DNA from: Kribbella jejuensis
Lineage (GTDB): Bacteria; Actinomycetota; Actinomycetes; Propionibacteriales; Kribbellaceae
Direction of reading: 5' to 3'
NCBI RefSeq assembly: GCF_006715085.1
Contig: NZ_VFMM01000003.1
Span: forward strand, 930,001-994,000
Length of the DNA: 64,000 nt
The notes beneath the pieces are model-generated. The model was not told the origin of the DNA. It worked only from the letters and a program-made list of their open reading frames with translations, and ran no database searches. Positions 52,846 to 60,960 of the stretch are shown in pieces. A program made the position numbers and the translations under genes. Each line of letters begins with the position of its first letter. Positions within the stretch are counted from its first letter, which is position 1.

Positions 52846-54422
52846 CCATTCCGAAGGTGACCACCCACAACGGCGACTGGTCCGAGGTCGTCGACAAGCT
52901 GGTGGCCGAGAAGATCGCCTCCCGGATCGCCGCGAAGGACGCGACGATCTGGGGGCCGGAGGCCGAACACGAGGCGTCCATCCGGCTCGGCTGGGTCGAT
53001 CTGCACGAGACCTCGCGGCCGCTGCTGGCCGAGATCGAGGCACTGCAGGCCGACCTGCGGGCCGAGGGCCTGGACCGGATCGTGCTGTCCGGGATGGGCG
53101 GCTCGTCGCTGGCGCCGGAGGTCATCACCCGGACTGCGGGCGTCGAGCTGATCGTCCTCGACTCGACCGACCCGAGTGTCGTGAAGCGCGCGCTGGACGG
53201 TGACCTGTCGAAGACCGTGATCGTGGTGTCCAGCAAGTCCGGCGGCACGGTCGAGACCGACAGCCACCGGCGGACGTTCGCGAAGGCGTTCACCGACGCC
53301 GGCATCGACGCCGCGTCGCGGATCGTCGTCGTGACCGACCCGGGTTCGCCGTTCGAGAAGCTGTCGAAGGACGAGGGGTACCGCAAGACGTTCCTCGCCG
53401 ACCCGAACATCGGCGGCCGGTACAGCGCGCTGACCGCGTTCGGCCTGGTGCCGTCCGGTCTGGCCGGTGCGGACATCGCCGAGCTGCTCGACCAGGCGGC
53501 CGAGGCCGCTCCGGCGCTGCAGGCGGACTCGGCCGACAACCCGGCGCTGTGGCTGGGCGCCGTGCTCGCGGCCAGCGCGGGCCGGGACAAGGCGATCATC
53601 ACGGCCGACGGCTCCGACATCGTCGGCTTCCCGGACTGGGCCGAGCAGCTGATCGCGGAGAGCACCGGCAAGAACGGCACGGGCGTACTCCCGGTCGCGG
53701 TCGAGGTGACCGCGCCGGAGCTGAGCAGCGACGCGGCCGACCTGACCAACGCGCTGCTCGCGGACAAGGCGACGAGCGGTGTGCCGACGGCGCTGACCTC
53801 AGGCTCGCTCGGCGGGCAGATGCTGCTGTGGGAGACGGCGACCGCGGTCGCCGGGTACCTGCTCGGCATCAACCCGTTCGACCAGCCGGATGTGGAGAGC
53901 GCGAAGAAGGCCGCGCGTGGTCTGCTCGACGCGCAGCCGGAGCCGGAGGCGGCCGCCTTCACCGAGGGCGCTGTCGAGGTTCGCGGTTCCGAGGGGCTGC
54001 TGGACGGCGTGGACTCGCTCCAGGGTGCGGTGGACGCGCTGCTCGGCAAGCTCGAGGACAAGGGCTACGTCGCGGTGATGGCGTACCTGGACTCCGAGCG
54101 GGACGCCGACCTGGTTGCGATCCGGCCGGCTCTGGCCACGAAGACGGGCCGTCCGACGACCTTCGGCTGGGGTCCGCGGTTCCTGCACTCGACCGGCCAG
54201 TACCACAAGGGCGGCCACCCGGAGGGCGTGTACCTGCAGATCACGGGCGCGCACCCGGTGGACGTTGAGATCCCCGACCGGCCGTTCACCTTCGGCACGC
54301 TGATCTCGGCGCAGGCCGCCGGGGACGCGAACGTGCTGGCCGAACGCGGCCGTCCGGTGCTGCGGTTGCACCTGACCGACGTGGCTTCCGGCGTACAGCA
54401 GCTCCTGTCTCTGTTCAAGTAG
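52842..54422 (+). CDS. pgi: glucose-6-phosphate isomerase
   Basis: 526 aa, GTG start overlapping the tal stop (GTGA). Conserved blocks: LSGMGGSSLAPEVI, VSSKSGGTVETDSHRR, GGRYSALTAFGLVPSGLAG and FLHSTGQYHKGGHPEG. Interconverts glucose-6-P and fructose-6-P, and feeds the next enzyme, Zwf. Confidence 0.95.
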   Translation: MTIPKVTTHNGDWSEVVDKLVAEKIASRIAAKDATIWGPEAEHEASIRLGWVDLHETSRPLLAEIEALQADLRAEGLDRIVLSGMGGSSLAPEVITRTAGVELIVLDSTDPSVVKRALDGDLSKTVIVVSSKSGGTVETDSHRRTFAKAFTDAGIDAASRIVVVTDPGSPFEKLSKDEGYRKTFLADPNIGGRYSALTAFGLVPSGLAGADIAELLDQAAEAAPALQADSADNPALWLGAVLAASAGRDKAIITADGSDIVGFPDWAEQLIAESTGKNGTGVLPVAVEVTAPELSSDAADLTNALLADKATSGVPTALTSGSLGGQMLLWETATAVAGYLLGINPFDQPDVESAKKAARGLLDAQPEPEAAAFTEGAVEVRGSEGLLDGVDSLQGAVDALLGKLEDKGYVAVMAYLDSERDADLVAIRPALATKTGRPTTFGWGPRFLHSTGQYHKGGHPEGVYLQITGAHPVDVEIPDRPFTFGTLISAQAAGDANVLAERGRPVLRLHLTDVASGVQQLLSLFK

Positions 54423-54447
54423 GAACAACACTCGGGAGGAAGCGGCC

Positions 54448-56007
54448 ATGACCGCTGAGCTCGACGAAGAGCCGACGGGTACCGGGGGTCACCGCAACCC
54501 CCTGCGGGACGCGCAGGATCGGCGGCTGCCGAGGATCGCCGGGCCGTGCGGCCTGGTGATCTTCGGGGTCACCGGCGACCTGGCCCGGAAGAAGCTGATG
54601 CCGGCGGTCTACGACCTCGCGAACCGGGGGCTGCTGCCCCCGGGTTTCGCCCTGGTCGGGTTCGCCCGCCGGGACTACACCAACCAGGACTTCGCCCAGA
54701 TCGTGCACGACTCGGTGAAGGAGCACGCCCGAACGCCGTTCCGGGAGGAGGTCTGGCAGCAGCTGGCCGAGGGCTTCCGGTTCGTCCCGGGTGACCTCAC
54801 CGACGACGAGGCGTTCAAGCGGCTGCGGGAGACCGTCGACGAGCTCGACGTGACCCGCGGTACCGGTGGCAACCACGCGTTCTACCTGTCGATCCCGCCG
54901 GGGCTGTTCCCGGAGGTGGTCCGGCAGCTGTCCGAGCACGGGCTGACCGACGAGAAGCCCGGCTCCTGGCGGCGGGTCGTGATCGAGAAGCCGTTCGGCC
55001 ACGACCTGAAGAGCGCCCGCGAGCTGAACCATGTGGTCGAGTCGGTGTTCCCGCCCGAGGCGGTCTTCCGGATCGACCACTACCTGGGCAAGGAGACGGT
55101 GCAGAACATCCTCGCGCTGCGGTTCGCGAACGCGATGTTCGAGCCGATCTGGAACAGCAACTACGTCGACCACGTCCAGATCACGATGGCCGAGGACATC
55201 GGCATCGGCGGCCGCGCCGGGTACTACGACGGCATCGGCGCCGCCCGGGACGTGATCCAGAACCACCTGCTCCAGCTGCTCGCGCTGGTCGCGATGGAAG
55301 AGCCGGTCAGCTTCGACGCCTGGTCACTGCGCCAGGAGAAGAAGAAGGTGCTGAACGCCGTCCAGCTACCCGACCGGCTGGACCTGCACAGCGCCCGCGG
55401 ACAGTACGCGGCCGGCTGGGCCGGTGGCGTGAAGGTCAAGGGATACCTGCAGGAAGACGGCATCCCGGCGACCTCGACGACCGAGACGTTCGCCGCGCTG
55501 CGGGTCGACGTCGACACCCGGCGCTGGGCCGGCGTCCCGTTCTACCTGCGGACCGGCAAGCGGCTGGGTCGCCGCGTCACCGAGGTCGCGGTGATGTTCA
55601 AGCGCGCGCCGCACCTGCCGTTCACCAAGACCGAGACCGAGGAGCTCGGGCAGAACGCCCTGGTCCTGCGGATCCAGCCGGATGAGGGCATCACGCTCCG
55701 GTTCGGCGCCAAGGTCCCGGGCACGGCGATGGAGATCCGCGACGTCAACATGGACTTCCAGTACGGCGGTTCGTTCACCGAGTCCTCCCCCGAGGCGTAC
55801 GAGCGGCTCATCCTCGACGTACTGCTCGGTGATCCGCCGCTGTTCCCGCAGCACACCGAGGTCGAGCTCGGCTGGAAGATCCTCGACCCGGTGCTCGACT
55901 ACTGGGCCCGGCACGGTCAGCCGGAGCAGTACGCGTCCGGCGACTGGGGCCCGGCCTCGGCGCACGACATGCTCGCCCGCGACGGACGTGCCTGGAGGCG
56001 GCCATGA
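54448..56007 (+). CDS. zwf: glucose-6-phosphate 1-dehydrogenase
   Basis: 519 aa, ATG with GGGAGGA upstream. NADP-binding FGVTGDLARKKLMPA, EKPFGHDL and the substrate motif RIDHYLGKE are clear. First oxidative step, making NADPH. The next gene, opcA, overlaps by 4 bp. Confidence 0.96.
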   Translation: MTAELDEEPTGTGGHRNPLRDAQDRRLPRIAGPCGLVIFGVTGDLARKKLMPAVYDLANRGLLPPGFALVGFARRDYTNQDFAQIVHDSVKEHARTPFREEVWQQLAEGFRFVPGDLTDDEAFKRLRETVDELDVTRGTGGNHAFYLSIPPGLFPEVVRQLSEHGLTDEKPGSWRRVVIEKPFGHDLKSARELNHVVESVFPPEAVFRIDHYLGKETVQNILALRFANAMFEPIWNSNYVDHVQITMAEDIGIGGRAGYYDGIGAARDVIQNHLLQLLALVAMEEPVSFDAWSLRQEKKKVLNAVQLPDRLDLHSARGQYAAGWAGGVKVKGYLQEDGIPATSTTETFAALRVDVDTRRWAGVPFYLRTGKRLGRRVTEVAVMFKRAPHLPFTKTETEELGQNALVLRIQPDEGITLRFGAKVPGTAMEIRDVNMDFQYGGSFTESSPEAYERLILDVLLGDPPLFPQHTEVELGWKILDPVLDYWARHGQPEQYASGDWGPASAHDMLARDGRAWRRP

Positions 56008-57161
56008 TCATCGACCTGACCGACACCACCTCGAGTGAGATCGCCTCGGCGCTGCTGAAGGCCCGGCGGAACGCCGGCTCCCCGGCGATGGGAATGGTCG
56101 GCACGATCGTGGTGGTCGTCGACGAGGCGTCGCACCACGACGCGATGAAGGCCGCCAACGAGGCCGGGCGCGAGCACCCGTCGCGGGTGCTGGTGGCGAT
56201 CCTGCGGCCAGGTAAGGGTGCGGCCGGGCTCGACGCCGAAGTCCGTGTGGGTGAAGGGATTCCGGGCGAGGCGGTGCTGCTGCGGCTGCACGGTGAGCTC
56301 GCGAAGGTTCCGGAGTCCGTGATCACGCCGCTGCTGCTGCCGGACTCCCCCGTGATCGTGTGGTGGCCGGGCGGCGGGCCTCGGGTACCGGCGGAAGACC
56401 CGCTGGGCAAGCTCGGGCGGCGCCGCGTGACCGATGCTGCGGCAACGCGGCGGGCGTCGGTGGACTACACGGCTCGGGCCGAGGGATATGCGCCTGGCGA
56501 CACGGACTTCGCGTGGACGCGGTTGACGCCGTGGCGGGCGTTGATGGCGGCCGCGCTCGACCAGTACCCGACGAAGGTGACCGGAGCCGAGGTGACGGCC
56601 GCGCGCGGGAATCCCAGCGCCGATCTGATGGCTGCTTGGTTGCAGTCGCGGTTGAAGGTGCCGGTGGAGCAGCGGACCTCGCGTGGTCCGGGGGTGACGG
56701 CCGTGCGGCTGTTCACGCCTTCGGGGGTGATCGCGTTGACGCGGCCGGATGGCGCGGTGGCGACGTTCAGCGTGCCAGGACAGCCGGATCGGCCGGTGGC
56801 GTTGAAGCGGCGTACAACGTCCGAGCTGTTGAGCGAGGAGCTGCGGCGACTCGATCCGGACGACGTGTACGCGCAGACGCTCGCCTGCATGGTCGAGCGG
56901 GACTCGATGCCGGACGACGAGAAGAAGGTCGCGGCGACGCAGCGCAAGTCCACGGCGGCGAAGGTGTCGGCCGCCGGGAAGAAGGTAGCTGCTCAGAACG
57001 CTGCTTCTGCGGCTCCGGTGAAGTCGGCGCCCGTGAAGACAGCGCCGGTCAAGAAGGCTGCAGCGAAGAAGAGTGCGGCGACGAAGGGTGCGGCCAAGAA
57101 GGTCGCGACCAAGAAGAGCGCGACCAAGAAGAGTGCGGCGAAGAAGGCGGTGAAGCGGTGA
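56004..57161 (+). CDS. opcA: OpcA, glucose-6-phosphate dehydrogenase assembly protein, with lysine-rich tail
   Basis: 385 aa. Residues 1-305 are a normal OpcA (PSRVLVAILRP, LPDSPVIVWWPG, WTRLTPWRALMAAALDQYP), the partner needed for Zwf activity in actinobacteria and cyanobacteria. The last 80 residues are an extension made almost only of Lys, Ala, Ser, Thr, Val and Pro, with repeated AAKK and ATKK units like histone H1 or the tails of actinobacterial HU proteins. This should be disordered and very basic. The ATG overlaps the zwf stop, and pgl starts at the opcA stop. Confidence 0.93.
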   Translation: MIIDLTDTTSSEIASALLKARRNAGSPAMGMVGTIVVVVDEASHHDAMKAANEAGREHPSRVLVAILRPGKGAAGLDAEVRVGEGIPGEAVLLRLHGELAKVPESVITPLLLPDSPVIVWWPGGGPRVPAEDPLGKLGRRRVTDAAATRRASVDYTARAEGYAPGDTDFAWTRLTPWRALMAAALDQYPTKVTGAEVTAARGNPSADLMAAWLQSRLKVPVEQRTSRGPGVTAVRLFTPSGVIALTRPDGAVATFSVPGQPDRPVALKRRTTSELLSEELRRLDPDDVYAQTLACMVERDSMPDDEKKVAATQRKSTAAKVSAAGKKVAAQNAASAAPVKSAPVKTAPVKKAAAKKSAATKGAAKKVATKKSATKKSAAKKAVKR

Positions 57162-57877
57162 CTGTTGATCCGGAGCTGCTGGTTCATTCCGACGCCGAGG
57201 ACCTGGCGTTCTCGGTGGCGGGGCGGCTGATCACGGCGATCGTCGACGCGCAGAGCACCGGCGGAGTCGCGCAGGTCGTCCTGACCGGCGGGCGGGTGGC
57301 CGCGAAGGTGTACCAGGCGGTCGCGGAGTCGCCCGCGCGGGTCGAGGTCGACTGGCAACGGGTCGAGTTCTGGTGGGGCGACGAGCGGTTCCTGCCGTCC
57401 GGTGACCCCGAACGGAACGAGACCCAGGCGCGGGACGCGTTCCTGTCCGCGTTGGACATCGACCCGGTGCGGGTACACCCGATGGCGGCCGACACCGGCC
57501 AGGGCGCCGAGGCCGCGGCTTCGGCGTACGCCGCTGAGCTCGAGGCGGCCGGTTCGCCGACGTTCGACGTACTGCTGCTCGGGGTCGGGCCGGACGGGCA
57601 TGTGGCCTCGCTCTTCCCGGGGTATCCGCAGGTCGCGGTCACCGATGTCGCCGCGGTTGCCGTACACGACTCGCCGAAGCCGCCGCCGACGCGGGTGTCG
57701 CTCACGCTGCCGGTGCTCAACCGGAGCCGCGAGGTGTGGTTCGTGGTATCCGGCGATGACAAGGCCGACGCGGTCGCGACCGCCTTGGCCGAGGGCGACA
57801 TCCCGGCCGCCCAGCCCAAGGGCCAGAACCGCACCCTGTGGTTGCTGGACGAGGCTGCCGCGTCCAAGATCTCCTGA
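57158..57877 (+). CDS. pgl: 6-phosphogluconolactonase
   Basis: 239 aa from a GTG at 57158 overlapping the opcA stop. VVLTGGRVAAKVY, VEFWWGDERFLP, LGVGPDGHVASLFPG and RVSLTLPVLNRSREVWF are the family blocks. Hydrolyses 6-phosphogluconolactone, completing the operon. Confidence 0.95.
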   Translation: MTVDPELLVHSDAEDLAFSVAGRLITAIVDAQSTGGVAQVVLTGGRVAAKVYQAVAESPARVEVDWQRVEFWWGDERFLPSGDPERNETQARDAFLSALDIDPVRVHPMAADTGQGAEAAASAYAAELEAAGSPTFDVLLLGVGPDGHVASLFPGYPQVAVTDVAAVAVHDSPKPPPTRVSLTLPVLNRSREVWFVVSGDDKADAVATALAEGDIPAAQPKGQNRTLWLLDEAAASKIS

Positions 57878-57889
57878 GCACGCTCGCGT

Positions 57890-57924
57890 AGTGCGGCCAT
57901 CGATCGTTCGGCGGTGGCCGCACT
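57890..57924. terminator. inverted repeat after the pentose phosphate operon
   Basis: A perfect 10-bp stem, AGTGCGGCCA (57890-57899) with TGGCCGCACT (57915-57924), starts 12 bp after the pgl stop. It lacks a T tract but is placed as an operon terminator. Confidence 0.6.
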
Positions 57925-57946
57925 GTTCGGGTGGAAGACTGCGGGC

Positions 57947-58762
57947 ATGACCTTCCGTGAGTTGCATGCCGGGCAGTTCGTGATGCCGAACGCGTGGGAT
58001 GCCGGGAGCGCGGTGCTGCTCGCGGCGGCCGGGTTTCCTGCGATCGCGACGACGAGCGCGGGGATCGCGTTCTCGATGGCGAAGGGCGACCACACGCTCC
58101 CGGACGGCGCGCCGGCGGTGTCGCGGGACGAGATGTTCGAGCGGATCGGGGAGATCACGGCGGCGGTCGACGTACCGGTGAACGGGGACCTCGAGGACGG
58201 GTACGGCGCTGAGCCTTCGCGGGTGGCCGAGACGATCCGGCTGGCGGTCGAGGCCGGGCTGGCCGGCGGGAACATCGAGGACTACGACGGGCGGGAGCTG
58301 TACGACGTCTCGCTCGCGGTGGAGCGGATCGTCGCTGCGCGGGAGGCGGCCGGACCTGGGTTCGTGCTGACCGCGCGGACGGACGGCCAGTTGTTGGGTA
58401 CGCCGGTCGCGCTGGCGGAGTCGATCGAACGGGCGAACCGGTACCGGACCGCCGGCGCGGACTGCCTTTACGTACCGGGGGTCAACTCGCTCGACACGAT
58501 CCGGACGCTGGTCGAGGAGATCGACGGGCCGCTGAACGTGGTGATGGGCCTGGGTACGTCGACGTTGACCGTCGCCGACCTGCAATCCGTCGGCGTGACG
58601 CGGATCAGCCTCGGCGGCTCGATCGCCCGCGCCGCCCTCGGGTTCATCCGCCGCGGCGCCGAGGAACTCGCCACCCACGGCACCATCACCTTCGCCGCCG
58701 ACCAGATCCCACAGGCTGACCTGAACCACCTTTTTGCGCGATCATCCAAGGGTGAGCACTGA
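57947..58762 (+). CDS. isocitrate lyase/PEP mutase family protein
   Basis: 271 aa from the ATG at 57947; an in-frame GTG at 57914 falls inside the hairpin and is less likely. PNAWDAGSA, DLEDGYG and NIEDYDG match the metal-binding core of the PEP mutase/isocitrate lyase superfamily. The reaction could be C-C or C-P bond cleavage or oxaloacetate decarboxylation; it cannot be fixed from sequence alone. Confidence 0.88.
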   Translation: MTFRELHAGQFVMPNAWDAGSAVLLAAAGFPAIATTSAGIAFSMAKGDHTLPDGAPAVSRDEMFERIGEITAAVDVPVNGDLEDGYGAEPSRVAETIRLAVEAGLAGGNIEDYDGRELYDVSLAVERIVAAREAAGPGFVLTARTDGQLLGTPVALAESIERANRYRTAGADCLYVPGVNSLDTIRTLVEEIDGPLNVVMGLGTSTLTVADLQSVGVTRISLGGSIARAALGFIRRGAEELATHGTITFAADQIPQADLNHLFARSSKGEH

Positions 58763-59342
58763 CCGGAGCCTGCGGCAGGTGGCGCTGACGCACGGGATCG
58801 TCGGATTCGCCACCTGCCTGTGCCTGATCATCTTCTACGCCGGAGCGGCCGCCTTCGGCCCGATCAACGACGTCGGCAATGCTGTGCTGGGCCTCCTCAC
58901 GATCCCGCTTGCGCGTCTGCTCGCTGCCAACCCCGGCGCCTCTTCGGGTGCTCGCGAGCGGGGCGGGTCCCGTCTGGCGTTCGCGGTAGCTGTGGTCGGG
59001 GCAGGAGTGGCTGTCGCCGGGACAGTGCTCGTACTCACCGGGATCACCGGGTTCTACTTGGCGGGCTTGTGGTCCAGCTTCGGTTTCAGCTTGATCGGCG
59101 CCTGGCTGGTGGCAACCCACTGGCACAGATCGTCCGCTCACCGCCGCGCAGCTCTGGCGGCCGGCGCGGTCATGATGCTCGGGCTGATCGGCGTACCAGG
59201 CATCCTGATGGGTCTCGACGACATGGACAGCGCACCCGACTGGACGTTCGTAGCCGGCATCAGCTGGGCCGGAACCTACTTGCTGTTCCCCTCCTGGAGC
59301 CTGCGACTAGCCCGGCAAGACCGTCCCGAACGCGTTTTCTGA
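58752..59342 (+). CDS. multi-pass membrane protein of unknown function
   Basis: 196 aa from a GTG at 58752 overlapping the previous stop by 11 bp. Five or six hydrophobic segments, for example IVGFATCLCLIIFYAGAAAF, FAVAVVGAGVAVAGTVLVL and AVMMLGLIGVPGILMG. No recognised motif. Its last 36 bp overlap the convergent reductase gene. Confidence 0.7.
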   Translation: MSTDRSLRQVALTHGIVGFATCLCLIIFYAGAAAFGPINDVGNAVLGLLTIPLARLLAANPGASSGARERGGSRLAFAVAVVGAGVAVAGTVLVLTGITGFYLAGLWSSFGFSLIGAWLVATHWHRSSAHRRAALAAGAVMMLGLIGVPGILMGLDDMDSAPDWTFVAGISWAGTYLLFPSWSLRLARQDRPERVF

Positions 59343-59951
59343 TCGCGGAAACATCCCCCGCACGTCTCCCCCGTTCATCCAGATCCCGATCGCCAGCACA
59401 GCCGTTGCCTCCAGCAACCGAGCCCGCCGCAACCCACCTGCCGGAACCGGCACACAACCCAGATCCCGCACCAGCTCCGCCACCACCTCCACACCGCCGG
59501 CCCTCGCCGAGGTGGTTGCCGGTGCGGGGTCGCCGCAGAGGGGGACGCCCAGGGCTGGTGGTGGGTTTCGCCAGACGGTGTCTGCTGCCAGGTTGAACGC
59601 CTTGACCACGCTCACCCCCGGCCCGACCGCAGCGCTCACCGCTTCAGCTACCGCGTCCTGGGACAGCGTGAAGTCTCGCGGATCCACGGCATTGGTGCAG
59701 TCGATCAAAGTCGCACCGTCCGGTGTCATGCGCGCGACGTCCGCCGCCACTTCGGCCGGTACGGCAAGCAGTACGACGTCACCGTACGACGCCGCCTCGT
59801 CCAGCGTGCCCGCGACGGCGCCGACGCGTTCGGCGACCTCGGTGGCGCGTTCGGCGGAGCGTCCGCCGATCATCACGTCGTGCCCCGCGCGCACCCATCC
59901 GCCGGCGAGCGCCTCGGCCATCAGTCCGTTGCCCAGTGTTCCTATTCGCAT
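59307..59951 (-). CDS. NADPH-dependent F420 reductase-like protein
   Basis: 214 aa from the ATG at 59951. Rossmann start RIGTLGNGLMAEALAGGWVRAGHDVMIGGRS, then LLAVPAEV and VVKAFNLAADTVW, as in F420H2:NADP oxidoreductase-like proteins. The first glycine-rich loop reads GTLGNG rather than GxGxxG, close enough for NADP binding. Divergent from an HxlR regulator, a common pairing. TAACGT (minus strand, 59965-59960) sits 8 bp before the ATG. Confidence 0.85.
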   Translation of the reverse strand: MRIGTLGNGLMAEALAGGWVRAGHDVMIGGRSAERATEVAERVGAVAGTLDEAASYGDVVLLAVPAEVAADVARMTPDGATLIDCTNAVDPRDFTLSQDAVAEAVSAAVGPGVSVVKAFNLAADTVWRNPPPALGVPLCGDPAPATTSARAGGVEVVAELVRDLGCVPVPAGGLRRARLLEATAVLAIGIWMNGGDVRGMFPRSENAFGTVLPG

Positions 59952-59973
59952 GGTCGAAGACGTTAGACAGTTC

Positions 59974-59997
59974 GATGCGCACCTCCCGGTGTGCATC
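59974..59997. promoter_or_regulatory. near-palindromic operator between reductase and HxlR genes
   Basis: GATGCGCACC (59974-59983) and GGTGTGCATC (59988-59997) form a 10-bp inverted repeat with one mismatch around TCCC, in the 66-bp divergent gap. It covers the expected -35 region of the HxlR gene and is the best candidate HxlR site. Confidence 0.5.
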
Positions 59998-60005
59998 GGA
60001 CCGCG

Positions 60006-60011
60006 CACAAT
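60006..60011 (+). promoter_or_regulatory. -10 box of the HxlR gene, probably leaderless
   Basis: CACAAT ends 6 bp before the GTG start at 60018. Confidence 0.35.
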
Positions 60012-60017
60012 GGACGG

Positions 60018-60356
60018 GTGGAGCCGAGATTCTTCGCCGATTGTCAGGCACGGGTCGCCGCCGATCTGATCAGCGGGCGCTGGCCGATGGTCGTGCTGTA
60101 CTCGCTCGCCCACGGCCCGGCCCGTCCCGGCGAACTCCGCCGGCAGATCGGCGGGATCAGCCAGAAGGTCCTCACCGAGACGCTGCGCCGCCTCGAACAC
60201 AACGGTCTGGTCGAACGGCAGCGGTACGCCGAAGCGCCGCCGCGCGTCGAGTACTCGCTGACCACGGCCGGCCAGGACCTGCTCGTACCGATCCGCGCGC
60301 TCGGCGACTGGGCCACCGTTTACGCCGACCGGCTGCCGACCGAAAACAAACCGTAA
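60018..60356 (+). CDS. HxlR-family transcriptional regulator
   Basis: 112 aa from the GTG at 60018. It has the one-domain HxlR layout: CQARVAADLISGRWPMVVLYSLAHGPARPGELRRQIGGISQKVLTETLRRLEHNGL in pieces, with Cys9 near the N-terminus, where redox- or aldehyde-sensing HxlR members carry their reactive cysteine. Likely controls the divergent reductase and itself. Confidence 0.9.
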   Translation: MEPRFFADCQARVAADLISGRWPMVVLYSLAHGPARPGELRRQIGGISQKVLTETLRRLEHNGLVERQRYAEAPPRVEYSLTTAGQDLLVPIRALGDWATVYADRLPTENKP

Positions 60357-60420
60357 GTCCCGCGCGGCACGCTGCTGGAGTCAGCCTGATTCGCTTCCGG
60401 TCCAGTGGAGGTTACGAGCC

Positions 60421-60822
60421 ATGTTCACCCTGCAGCAGATCGTCGACGCCCCACCCGCCGAGGTGGTCCGCGCCTTCACCGAACCCGAACCGTTCGCCGC
60501 CTGGTTCGTCGCCGACGGCTTCCGGACCCCGTCCGACCGGGTCACCATCCACGCCCGCCCCGGCGGCGAGATCTCGGCGGTCTTCGTCAACGACGACACC
60601 GAGGTCCCCTTCACCCTCCACTTCGGCGCCCTGGACCTCCCCCACCACGTAGAACTCCACTTCACCGACCCCGCCGAAGACATCACCATCACCCTCACCC
60701 CACTCCCCGGCGCCCGCACCCAACTCAACTACCAAAGCACCGGCCTCACGGACGAACAGGCGGCGCCCATCAAGCCCGGCGTCGCCACCATGCTCGGTCA
60801 CCTCGCGGCCTACTTCAGCTGA
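60421..60822 (+). CDS. SRPBCC/AHSA1-type domain protein
   Basis: 133 aa, ATG with GGAGG upstream. TLQQIVDAPPAEVVRAFTEPEPFAAWF is the usual start of the START/Bet v 1-like AHSA1 fold, and the C-terminal helix is GVATMLGHLAAYF. Such proteins bind lipids or small ligands. Its codons favour CCC and CAC more than its neighbours do. Likely transcribed with the HxlR gene (64-bp gap). Confidence 0.85.
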   Translation: MFTLQQIVDAPPAEVVRAFTEPEPFAAWFVADGFRTPSDRVTIHARPGGEISAVFVNDDTEVPFTLHFGALDLPHHVELHFTDPAEDITITLTPLPGARTQLNYQSTGLTDEQAAPIKPGVATMLGHLAAYFS

Positions 60823-60851
60823 CGCCCCATCCCGGAGGTCCGAACCGCCAC

Positions 60852-60919
60852 GCCATCACAATCCGCCGGCACAGGCGGCGCTGAGCGGGAGACAGCCGTG
60901 ATCGGCTCATTGTGATGGC
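60852..60919. other. cloverleaf-like palindromic element between convergent genes
   Basis: An outer 11-bp perfect stem, GCCATCACAAT (60852-60862) with ATTGTGATGGC (60909-60919), encloses two hairpins: CCGCC/GGCGG around GGCACA (60863-60878) and AGCCG/CGGCT around TGAT (60894-60907). It may be a bidirectional terminator, a REP-like mobile palindrome, or a structured RNA. Confidence 0.55.
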
Positions 60920-60960
60920 CTAGGGATCCGCGCGGTTGGTGCGTACCCTCCGTCGGCAAC

